Shown: one piece after another, positions 11,540 through 22,396 of the stretch | Layout of the letters: every line of letters starts with the position of its first letter | How positions within the stretch are numbered: the stretch's first letter is position 1 | Assembly (NCBI GenBank): GCA_026120185.1 | Contig: JANUWF010001217.1 | Span: forward strand, 3,890,001-3,954,000 | Reading direction: 5' to 3' | Length of the DNA: 64,000 nucleotides | Source of the DNA: Voacanga thouarsii | Lineage: Eukaryota; Streptophyta; Magnoliopsida; Gentianales; Apocynaceae | Made by a program: the position numbers and the translations under genes | The notes under the pieces: model-generated | What the model was told of the DNA's origin: nothing | Seen by the model: only the letters and a program-made list of their open reading frames with translations | The model's database searches: none

Positions 11540-14500
11540 TAATCCGTCAGCCAGCTTGAAGCTGGCAAGCCGGTGAACTCCAGAATGCAGCCGGGGCCAG
11601 TTGTGGGAGTTAGAGCCGGCACCGGCTCCTCTTGGGAATGGTAAAACAGTTTTGAAATGCAGAATAAAACAGGACACAGTTTGGCCAGTTTTCGAGTTTT
11701 ACAATGTTCACAATATCCCAAACTGAAAACGAGAAAAGAGAACACAACCAACCACCATTCTTAACAAAACATAACTGAACTCACACACCAAAACGTAACT
11801 AAATCATAATATATTATAGAATTTGAGTCATGCTTTAGTACAAGGTTTGGTTTATTAATATCAACTCCTAACTATTATATTCTGTTAGAAGAAGGGTCTG
11901 AATTGAAATTAGGTATTGTATCCCCCTAACCAAGGGCCTTATAACAGAGATTAGGAATTCTTCCAAAACCAACTCAAGCATTAATAAATTTTATAACACA
12001 AACATTATTGAAACAGAGCTTCACTTACACCATTCTATCCAATAAATCATCATACTCAAAACATTGCAAATACATCATGCTCAATCCATTTTCATAGCAA
12101 AAATACTATCATTAGCAAAACATTCTCAATTTTACCAAAATCACAATAAGTCAGAAAGCACAAAAAAATCATAAATCCCTTACTAGTCAATTCAGAGACC
12201 AAACCAATCCATAATCCACAATTAATGTATATAACTGCCTACAAGAACCAAAAAATACAACCAATTGCCAAACTTCTAATTAACCCCCAATTCAAACCCT
12301 TACGCCAAATTCAACAATAATTAATCCCTAAGTAAAAATGAACTAAATCCAAAGCACAAGTACCGTAAGACTTACCTAGATTCGAAACTTCCGACACAAT
12401 CTCTTCACCGAGTTCTTCTCTCTCGTTGATTCCCCTTCTTCCAAAGCTGTTGTGTGAGAGTGTTCTTATTTGCCAGAAACAACGCACGTTAAATTCTAGG
12501 ACGTAACTGATCTTCTTTATTAAATTAATGACCATCTTATAAATCTAATTGCGAAATAACCCCAACACTATCCCCTTTACTGAAATAATCCCTAGACACA
12601 CGGGTTAGGCCCACCAACACATCTATGAAAGAAAGGCCCGATGATAAGTTGGGTCGAGACTCACAATACGTGTGAAAGTAAAATTGATAAATATTTCTTT
12701 AAAAATTTTATTATTTCTTTTCTTAAAAAAGACTAAATGAGACGGGCGGCCATGACCACCGCCCTGCCTTAGATGTGCCAATTTTATAAATTATACATGC
12801 TTAAAACTAAGTAAATTGTTTAACGCATAGTCTTTGCAGAAATCAAATCTAAAACTAAAATTTCATTAATAAATACTCAAAATACAAATGCACATTTCAT
12901 ATATTATAAGAAAAATTATAAATTCCTACTCCAAGAACTAAGAGCTAGTAAAGCCTTCGAATGTCAACGAAGTGAATGGAACAATTACGGTATAGATAGA
13001 ATTAAAACTTCGAACTTGAAAGAATACAAATAATAAGACAGTAAAAATAATAAAAGGAATGTAAAATTTATATAAAATTTTTAAAAAACTCAATTTTCCA
13101 AAAAAAAAAAAAGTGATTTTTGAAAATTTTTCGACCAATTGCCAACCCCCAATCCCTAAATGGTAGCTTTTGGCAGGGGCACTTTTGACTTTATGATTTA
13201 TATGTTTTTCATTTTCCTATAAAAAGGTCCCTTAAAATATTGAAACCAAAATCAAGTGGAATGCTCATGCTGAATAAAAAATAAATAGTTAAGGAATGGG
13301 TATGCAAATACCAACGATCTGTTGACGAAAAAGCAACTTTTATCAAGTATTTTTTTTTTTGTACGAATTTAAATAATTACATCTATATTTTAAAAATAAA
13401 TGTCTATTTTTATATAATAAGCATATTTTTTTCAAAACTTACACAAAAAACTTCTTTTATTTAAAAAATATAAATTTTACCAACTCGTGAATTCTACTAC
13501 TAACTTATCTAATTAGTAAAGATAGAATAATAACTTATTTTATAATAAAATATTCTTCTAAATTTTTATATCAAATAAAAATTATATATTCAAAATTAGA
13601 TATAGGAATAAAAAAAATCAATCAGAGAGTAATTCAATCAATAATAATCTGTGATGCTCATAAAAATTCAACAAAATTCTCGTTTTTTTTTTTTAATAAC
13701 AGGAACATCACAGTTTTTATTTTATTTTATTTTTAAGAAACCTCAATGGGGCTTGCAGTGGAGTCATGGCCACGAATTTCCATCCTCGGAAAGCCTTTCT
13801 TTTTTCTTTTTTTTTTTTTGTCAAACCAAAAAACATTTTTTTAAAAAGGAAAATTATTTACACAAAACACGCAGTGGTGTACTTCGCTTCCTGGACACCA
13901 CCAACAGATAGTTTGCAAAATATTCCTTTTTTTTTTAAAAACCGAAACACATTTCTTTTTTTCAAGATAATCTTTTTGTTTTACATTAAAAAACAGAAAA
14001 CACCCAAAATTAAATAAACAAAACAGACATATCCTTACAACACAACAAACAGCCATGAACATAAATCATACAAATATTACACAAATTCATATAACTATTT
14101 CGTCCTTCTAATTTATTCAATTAGAAAAATTCAAAAAAATTTAATTTAATGTCTAAAAAGATTGAAATTTCGTCTTATAAAAATTTTAAAAAGACGAATT
14201 CAATTTTAAAATTATTTCAAAAATATTTAGCCTACCTTAAAAACATCACATTCAAAAAAATAAAAATAGATCTTATTATGTACAAACTTCATCGAATATA
14301 TTTGTAAGAAATAATATATGTATAATGTTCAGAATACAAACACTAAAATACATTCCATGCATCAATCAATTATTAAAATATATATTTTGAAATAATACCA
14401 CATTTTTATTCAAAAATTTTTAATAAAAAAATAATATTTTATTATATTATTCGTATAAGAAAATAGAAGGAATTCGTTCCTGTTATAAATAACTATCTCT

Positions 14501-16990
14501 TAATGTCAACATTTGAAGATTATAACAACTATGGTGTTTCTTTCTTCAAACTCTAGTCGGACTTTCTCTCTTTCTATTTGTAGATGGTTATAATAAAATA
14601 ATAATATTTTTTTTACCTATTCTCGTATTTAATTAATCTTAAGAGTTAGAGTTTTTTCTATTCTTTAATAATTTCACCCAAATCTCTATTTTTTTAAAAA
14701 AATAGTAACCAAATAAAATTTTAATTCTTACTGTTTTAGAATTGAATCTTAAAAATTCAAGATATTTTCATAATAAAAGAATTCCAAAAATAGTAAATTT
14801 TACATGGTTGGACTAAAATATTTAAGCCTTATATTTTTAGGATGTGTACATCCACCTTCTCTCCTTTTTCTTTTGTCCGTGTAGAGATCCAGTGGCTCGA
14901 GGACGCCTAAGCGAGGGTATGTCTTAAGCACTCCTCCCAGGATTTTTGAACTTTCTCTATATCCTTTAGAAAAAAAAAAAATTAGAATATTAAAATTTAC
15001 TTAAATTGGACAAATTTTCAATATTATCATTGAATTTTTTTTTTTTAATAATATACCCCTAACTTCAAATTCTGAACTTCATCCACTGAAAAACCTTCTA
15101 AAAGTCACAAAGGAAGTAGGATCACAGGACCTAGCAAAAAAAAAAAAAAAAAAGGTTGGATCAGAGGAAATTACCTTGCTATTTCAAAGTAAGTAAAAAG
15201 TATATGAGCAGTCTAAAGAAGAAAGAGACAACTCCAAAAGAGTAACCGCGTCCGACATTGTATTACGCGTCATGAAAGGACTACGTTTCCCTATTTTGTC
15301 TTAATTATTCGAGCATAGTACTTCCATTCATTTGTGACCAATTAGTTGCTACATTACGTGTATAATGAAGGATGAAATTAAAATGCTTCAAGTGAAGGAA
15401 TAAATTAAATGAAAAGATATTTTAAAAAATAATATTATAATTTAGCGATCTTTGACATTCACAGCATTTTCAAAGTGATAATCATATATTAATTTTTTTC
15501 ATAATTTCTTACTCTGTTTCAAAGATAAGTCATTTTAAAATATATACAAGAATTAAAAATTTTTAAAGCAATACATTTTATCAGTTAGACTTTCTAAAAT
15601 GTCTTCTAGTAGTTATCAGGAAGGGTGGCAAGCAAACAGATTAACACTGTTTGGTTCACGAAAAGAGAGTTTTGGGTGGGGATGGGAGGGAATTTTTTTT
15701 TTCTTTTTATTTTGTTAAGGGTAAGGGAGAAGGAGAAGAAAAAGAACTATTAAATGATTTTATCTTTTTATATCTTATTCTATGTATCTTATTTAATTTT
15801 TAAAATAAAAAAGTAATGCCAAATATATTACTTAGTGTTTTTAATTACTTCTAGTCTTCCAAACCTTCGAATTTGGGAAACTCCTCTCCTTTTTTTCATT
15901 TTATATTTCACCCATACTAAATATAATATAAATGATAAAGAGAATGAGATAAGTAAAATTAAATAATAATGGGACAAAAAGTCTTCATAGAGATAGTTTT
16001 AGAAAAAAGTATAAATATTATTGAAATCACTTGTATTTTGTTAAAAGAAATTTTAAATTTACTTAAAAATGATTAATATTCTGAATCGAATACCTGACAA
16101 AAGTAAATTAAAAAAAAGCTAAAAATATTAATTACTGCACATAGGACCGGTGAACGCGGAAACCAATGCCGCCAAGTTACTTCCTACCTATACATTTTTT
16201 AAATTTTTATTCCTTGAGTGATTGCTTCCCAATACATAGGATTAAGATTAAGTTGATAGTTCGTGCGTTGTAAGGGAATAAAATTTATTGTGTTTAAAAT
16301 ACAAGGGGTATAATTTGTGTTAATATTAAAATAAATAACAAAAAAATCTCTACACGTAAAATTAATATTTATTTATTAAAAAATTACACATAATCAATCT
16401 ATTACTATTAAATTTTAAACTTTTTAATTTCAATTATCAATTATTCGTGAATTTATATATACAAATTGCGCCGTAAATTCTACTTCCAAAGGATTGAGAC
16501 TTCTTGGTGAACTCATTTTCCATTATGTTCATTGGTATAAAAAATAGCAAAAATTAAAATAATAATTTAAGTTGGTGCATTACCAATGTTCTAGATCTTA
16601 CAACTTTGATTTATTATGTTTTTAGCAAAATAGATATTTGATTAAAAAAATAAATTTTATTAATCAATATCTTCATTAACTTACAATTAGTCTGATATTT
16701 TTTTTACAACTTATTATGCTAAAATATTATTACTCATAACTTAATAGGGGTAAATTGTAATAAATCTTATTTATTTTAAAAGAGTAAAAATTTATTTCTA
16801 AACTTCTTTTAATAGAAATTGGGTCTATTGCAGTTATGCTTCAAGTGAAGAGTTAACAACAATGAGTGAAAAGAGGAGTGAACGCAAAAGGCCTTAGCCA
16901 CCAAAAAAAAAAAAAAAAAGGCAACTACTGTGAAATGGAGGTAGAGGTTTGGAATTTAATGGCAGCTCATAAATTGCTTCCATGATCATA
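11540..16990. other. long AT-rich intergenic stretch, no gene recognised
   Basis: I see no conserved coding motif. 11545-11760 and 12350-12540 are richer in GC, and the second looks like a possible untranslated exon on the minus strand ending at a GTAAGTC donor near 12376, but it has no recognisable coding content. Several long poly-A or poly-T runs (13369, 13683, 13808, 15137, 16902) and poly-T open frames at 13650-14060 are low complexity. Confidence 0.5.
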
Positions 16991-17014
16991 CTGATCGAGA
17001 AATTTACTCATACA

Positions 17015-17365
17015 GGAGATGCACTGGCAAATTAGTGTAATTCAGCCTAAGAGCTGGCAAGATGCTACTCTTTTGACATTCTTCGTGATTCCAAAGTTCA
17101 TTTTCTTCAACACTGAATCAATCTTTCTCCTCCCTATTGAATCTCAATAGACTTCCTAGAGTTTTGCTGCCAATGGCAGACCACCACATTTCTTGATAAT
17201 CATTTTCCCTATTGCCAGCAAAGTAGGATGCCTATCCTCTTCTTCAGGGCCAAAGGCTTGTTGCTTGAACAAAACCCAGCATGCTTCCTTGGTCAATTTT
17301 TTGAGATGGTACATAGAAGTAGCACCCATGATTGAAGCAACTCCATGACTTCGAGTGGTAACAAC
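17015..17365 (-). pseudogene. CC-NLR relic, 3' portion (RNBS-B to RNBS-D)
   Basis: Read on the minus strand from the LTR boundary, it begins VVTTRSHGVA (RNBS-B), then YHLKKLTKEACWVLF (RNBS-C) and KKCGGLPLAAK (GLPL). It continues to an ALRLNYTNLP segment of the NB-ARC helical region, with a stop replacing a Trp codon between them. It ends near 17015 with no LRR. It is the direct continuation of the piece at 19089-19440: removing the LTR and one 5-bp target copy restores a normal GSRVVVTTR motif. The class (RGA/R2-like CNL) differs from the two intact NLRs downstream. It is a non-functional fragment. Confidence 0.85.
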
Positions 17366-19088
17366 TGTTGGGTATCTCACACATATCATATAGTGTGCAG
17401 CGAAAAAATAAGAATAAGATACCAACCCAGGATCCACATATGTGTGAAAAATAAGACATAAAGAGAACAAAGGTAACAACTTTACCTTTCTTTGAGCGTT
17501 TGAAAACAAAATTTTTCCTTCTTTAAGTCGAGGCGCGATTCAGCAATCCTCTTGATCAAACACCACGAGAGTTGAACGTCCAACCACTATAATCACAATG
17601 TGTTATTATCTCTAATAGAAATCCACACGAAAGATCACACTCAAGCACCAAGATATTTATGTGCTAGTATAAACCAAAGTGACGGCTAGGGTTAGTCGTT
17701 TCCTCTTCGCTGAAGAAAAACGAGAGAGAAGAGAATGTTTGGAGATGTTGTTTTGGCGTCAATTCCTCTCCAGCTAGGGTTTTGTGTGTGTCTCACACAT
17801 ATCATGAAAAACCTGCTGAAATTACTCCATCTCAGGATTCTAAAACAATTAGAATTCCATAATTGTAATTAGAAACGTCAAGTTCTCACAATTATAAATT
17901 GAACCATAAATTATAACTAATTATAATTTTACCACAACAACTTCTCTTTCTCGCAATTAACCCCACCATATTATCAAATAACATCTTGAGTATATAATCC
18001 TTTATTGTGTGTGACCTATTAGGTTTCCCAGTCAATTAGTAGCGAATATGAATTAATCCAAACGTCTTTGAGATTAATAATCCATAATCATATTATTCTA
18101 ATCATGATTGGTTTATTAATTTATCAATTAATAAACTCATATTCTCAGATCATGAGCGGTATCTAGCAACACATCATGACCATCCAAGAGTCTAGGAAGT
18201 TAAGTGGCTTGACATGAACCATTCAATAACAAACTATAGTGCAATTAACTCCTTTCACCATATAATATCTCATTCGGTTTGGAGTACAGAATTAGTACCA
18301 ACTCTCTCCAGAATATATATTAATTCTGGCCCGAATATAATAGTACTTGTACCAGGAACCCACTACTTTAGATGTGTATCAATTGAAACTATTTCCAATA
18401 CACAGTCGCCTTGGCCAATGACTTCTCGAGTAGTAATTCTTACAAGTGGCCGTGAGATATTCGCCCCTACTATTAAGAATGGTGAATCCTTTATTGACCC
18501 TCTCAACTTCTTTCGTTTACCTCACAATGTATCCAATACCCATCCCATAGGCGACCCTCGATCTGACTCCAGAGATTGGGATCAAAGCACAATGTTTAGC
18601 AAACAAAGTACCTTGGAGATTTCAAGTCTAAAGATACTTGCACGTTTGCTATATTGAGATTTTATCATTGGCACTAAATAGTTATTCATGTGATTATCTC
18701 ATAATTAGGTCATCCAATATACTTATTCTATTAACAAGCATCCACGTGTTAACTTTGAGTATTTCAAAACTCACGGATATGAGAACCACCACCTGATCAA
18801 ATCAGGAAGTCTAACATATGCTAGTCTTAATGCATTAATGATGTCTAGTCTCATTAATACTATGACTAGGGACTATTTAAGTACTAACACTATACAGTGT
18901 AGTGGGAATCTCATATCATGATCTTTATCATGATTTCTTTAACACAATGTTGTATTGGATACTTTATCTAACAGTTATTTTACCCAAAAGTAAACAAAAG
19001 ATACTGTAAGATAAATAATGTCTTTTATTAAAATAAAATGTGTCATATACAATGTACAAATAATTGCCTCTAGGGTATAACACCAACA
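17366..19088 (-). mobile_element. solo Copia-type LTR, 1723 bp
   Basis: The insert begins TGTTGG and ends CCAACA, the expected TG...CA termini with 6-bp inverted ends. It is flanked by a perfect 5-bp target duplication, ACAAC, at 17361-17365 and 19089-19093. Reverse-complemented, it starts TGTTGGTGTTATACCCTAG, like the Copia LTR at 9665, so it lies in minus orientation. No gag or pol remains, so the two LTRs of a former full element probably recombined into one. A 147-codon open frame at 18214-18657 on the plus strand is antisense within the LTR and resembles no protein I know. Confidence 0.9.
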
Positions 19089-19440
19089 ACAACAACTCTA
19101 CTTCCTTCTGCACCACATTTTTTCAGGAGGTCACCCAATTTGTCCCATTCTTCTTTGTTTTCATTCCATATGTCATCCAGAACAATCAAAGATCTCATCC
19201 CACTCAATGAGTCCTGAAGTTGAGATTTAAGTAGATCCATAGCCAGGAGTTCGCATTTCTTGTTTGTGCAGATTCTACAATGTCCACCATGATCTTCCTT
19301 CTATCAAAATCTTTAGACACATAAATCCAGATCTTCAAATTAAAATAATTTCTCACCTTTTCATCATTATAAACTAGTTGAGCCATAGTTGTCTTGCCAA
19401 GTCCTCTAACTATGGTGTGTGCAGTAGAAATGCCGTGGGT
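19089..19440 (-). pseudogene. CC-NLR relic, 5' portion (P-loop to kinase-2)
   Basis: On the minus strand it shows GLGKTTMAQLVYND (P-loop), an RNBS-A-like IWIYVSKDFD, then after a frameshift near 19262 SLIVLDDIWNENKEEWDKL (kinase-2) and GAEGSRVV entering RNBS-B. The text before the P-loop is not a normal NB-ARC start, and no coiled-coil exon is recognised up to about 19560, so the 5' end is also lost. This piece and 17015-17365 were one gene before the solo LTR insertion. Confidence 0.85.
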
Positions 19441-20519
19441 CATGCCCATCATAAGAAAGCTTGAGAAGCTAAATGTCAGCAAACTCAGGTAACAATTTGC
19501 GATCATTTTCCATTCTAGCTATTAGTACCGTTCATTTTTATAATGTCAATTCTGTCTTCTTGTTAACAATGGCCTGAGCTTTCATCTGTATTTAAAAGTA
19601 GTGGCGGAAGTCATGAGAGGGGAAAAAAATGTACAATTTAGAAGCCAAAGACAAAGAAAAAAGAATAAGGATATAACTCAATAAACAATGTGCATTAGCT
19701 CCTTCAACAATACCGGATAAGCAATGCAAGTTTGACAATTGGAGCTCTTAGGGAATCAAACAACTATATCTATATGGCAGATTGCTTAACTTTTGCCACC
19801 TACTCAACTCTTGTGCTCTATATTTTTGTCCTGCAAATGTCCATTCAGAGTGCATCTTGCAGAACATAAACAGAGTACATGCTGTCCCCCAAAACAGCAC
19901 TTACCATCACCATTACGTTTTGAAAATGTGTTAACTTTACAGACTGGAATTAGAAACTCTAATGCATAAAGAAAAGTATGCAGACTTCCATGCCAATCAA
20001 CCAACTCAATATGGCAGAGAAAAAAAACTTCTTAAAAATTAATAAGATTTGAAGCAGATAAATTCCTATGAAAACCAACACACAACAGTGGCAAACATAA
20101 TTTATGAGAAGAGGAATTTTAAATATAATACCTGAATCTCCTTTCAAATTTCATTAATGAAATATGTTAACAACTAAATAGGTAATATTGTCAGTTAACA
20201 ATGACAATAGATACATTTCGTGCATATTCCAACCCATTTGCAGTCCTAGTTAAATAGAAAAGATCCTCTAATAAATATCAATAGTAAAGTGAACCATATA
20301 AGGGAGAAAAGAACTAAAATATTTCTTAAAAAATCCTTAAACTTAAGTCGAGACACAGGTTGAGCATATGATAGAAGTTCTAATGTTATTAAATCCTTAA
20401 CAGATCATTTAAAGATTTGGTAGTTGTTTTAGATAAATTGGGGATCAAACTCATACCGGTGTAGTTATCCCCCCACCACATTCACATACATGAATGCGAT
20501 AACATCTGAAGACATGTCA
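19441..20519. other. no gene recognised
   Basis: This AT-rich stretch lies between the NLR relic and the UDP-glucuronate decarboxylase pseudogene. The short minus-strand open frames at 19804-20147 carry no recognisable motif. Confidence 0.5.
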
Positions 20520-21382
20520 AGAAGCTTCGATGATGAATTCGATGGGGTTGACATTTCCCCAGTAGGTCTCAACCTAAGGATGCTGCAGAGGATCACCGTA
20601 CACTTCGCTGGTGCTTGTTAGCAAGAAGCGGGCACCGACTCTCTTCGCCAATCCAAGCATGTTCAGAGTCCTCCACCACATTTGTCTTGTGAACCCACCT
20701 AAAAATTTAATTAAGGAATTCAATCAATTTACAAAATTCAGAATCTAAAAGTAAGAACATGAAAAAGGAAATGCAATGGTAGCAGAAGGATATGATAGTC
20801 TTGACAGGGTTGTGCTTGTAATGAACAAGAGAAGCAGGGCAAGCCAGGTGGTAGATCTGGTCAACCTCAAGCAGGAGAGGCTCGACGACATCGTTTTTTA
20901 TGAGCTCAAATTTGGGGTTACCAAAGTGGTGCATCACTTTCTCCTTCCTTCCCGTGAAGAAATTATCAACTACGATCACATTATCCCCTTTTGGATCAGG
21001 CGATCAACCAAATGATTGCCAACGAATCCGGCGCCACCAATGACCACAGTCCTTAGGCCCTTCCTTTTCAAGCCTAGTGGGATTTTCCCGCCCAAACTGA
21101 AGGGTCCGACCCCGCCCTGATTCTGCTAGAAGGTAATCAATGAGCCCCCGATTCGGTTGGCAGGAACGATTGGGAAGAGAGGGCGTTGCAATAAGATGAG
21201 GGTAGGATTGTGAAAAAGAGCGTGGCAATGGCAATGCCGACAAATACGAAAACTAATCGCTGCTCCTGGAGCATGTTATGAATCAACTGAACCACCAACG
21301 ACCATGGCTTTTGTGGCTTCGGCGAATACTCATCTGTCACCGGCTGGGACTCGTGTCCCCTGTAGATCAACTCCGAACCCAT
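20520..21382 (-). pseudogene. UXS: UDP-glucuronate decarboxylase (UXS) pseudogene, truncated
   Basis: UXS makes UDP-xylose from UDP-glucuronate in the Golgi or cytosol. The minus-strand start at 21382 reads MGSELIYRGHE and is followed by a hydrophobic segment (LVFVFVGIAIATLFF), as in membrane-anchored plant UXS. The Rossmann glycine motif follows in another frame near 21030, then VIVVDNFFTGRKE and QIYHLACPAS. After an intron of about 100 bp, a second exon gives [12 protein letters not shown]. Breaks: a one-base loss near 20990, a one-base gain near 20663, and a stop in place of Gln near 20590. Similarity ends after GNVNPI, so the catalytic Tyr-x-x-x-Lys region and the C-terminal half are absent. 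The retained intron argues against a processed copy. It is almost certainly dead. Confidence 0.88.
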
Positions 21383-22231
21383 TCTCCTAACCTCTCTCTT
21401 TCAAATGAAACAAAAATCTCTATTTTCATACAACAATTGTAATTGTTGCAGCAGCAGTAATCTAGCTGAAATAGTATAGAAGATTCAGAGGAAGTGAGAA
21501 CAGAAAGATTTATTATGATTAAAGACCTATACATCAGAGCCCAAGTATTAAATTGCATCTTGGGGATGCGGATCGAATTGAATACTTTGGCGATGAATTT
21601 GAAGCGATGAATTCGAAGCAACAAAACAAAGAAGGTTCGGCGATAAATCCCAACCAATGCAAGGAATTCGAAGTAACAAAATCAAGAATCTTCGGCATTG
21701 AATTCCAACAAATGAAACGGAGGAACCAAACTCCTATAAATATCAGACTTCAATCTCATAAAAAACCTCCTCTAATGACAATAAGAAATAATCTTTATTC
21801 ACACACCAAAGGAAAACCGTATGAAACCTATGAATCAAGTTCAAATCCTGAAACCTAAATCCATACATAGTTAACAGACCTAAAAAGAAACTTGAAGGAA
21901 CACTACAAACAACTTCACAAAAACTTCTTTAATCCAGCCATTACCACGTCAATAAAAAATCACCTATTTCACTTGTTAATGTGTCAAACTCATATGACTT
22001 TACCCATCAACTTTACTTATTATTAATTTTAAGTATTGGGAGTCGAATTTTTGTTTTTTAAAATAAATGATTTAAAGCGGTACGGCTTGGGCAATTGGAA
22101 TTATTTAAAAAGCGGTACTCAATTGTAAAACTCCAAAATTTCGGGCAGTGATTCGGAACTATCGATTAATTTTATTATTCATCGACGCGCTTTTACGTGC
22201 TTGAAAGTGAAAGAAAGACTTCGCCATCTCT
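21383..22231. other. intergenic region upstream of NLR 1, no gene recognised
   Basis: A 101-codon open frame at 21553-21858 on the plus strand is repetitive in composition and matches no family I know. No other coding signal is seen. Confidence 0.5.
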
Positions 22232-22237
22232 GGTCAA
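22232..22237 (-). promoter_or_regulatory. W-box-like motif (TTGACC) upstream of NLR 1
   Basis: GGTCAA on the plus strand is TTGACC on the minus strand, the WRKY-factor W-box. It lies 160 bp upstream of the NLR 1 ATG. One copy of a 6-mer is weak evidence on its own, but WRKY control of NLR genes is common. Confidence 0.25.
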
Positions 22238-22396
22238 CTCAAATCAGAGGCTCACTCTAGTATTTAATTTCTAGCTACAGCCTACACAGGAAATGACCTT
22301 CCCATCTCGCAAAGTTCGATAAAGCTTTGTAGACCCAAATTCATCGGCGACCACTCTCACTCAGTAGAGAGAGAAGCACTGAGAAATAGAGAGGAG

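Noticed and set aside
12311..12535. Minus-strand open frame next to a GTAAGTC donor-like site
   Set aside because: It could be an untranslated first exon, but it has no recognisable coding content and no downstream exon was found.
13651..14062. Overlapping open frames on both strands rich in Phe and Lys
   Set aside because: They are produced by poly-T and poly-A runs, so they are low-complexity artefacts.
14880..14990. Possible SINE head (GATCCAGTGGCTCGAGG) before an A-rich run
   Set aside because: No convincing RNA polymerase III A-box and B-box pair and no flanking duplication.
15640..15900. Possible MITE: GTTTGGTTCACGAAAAG followed by a loosely complementary CTCCTCTCC segment
   Set aside because: The inverted pairing is weak and no target duplication could be defined.
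18214..18657. 147-codon plus-strand open frame
   Set aside because: It lies antisense inside the solo LTR and resembles no known protein.
21553..21858. 101-codon plus-strand open frame
   Set aside because: It has no motif and repetitive composition, with no supporting splice or promoter context.
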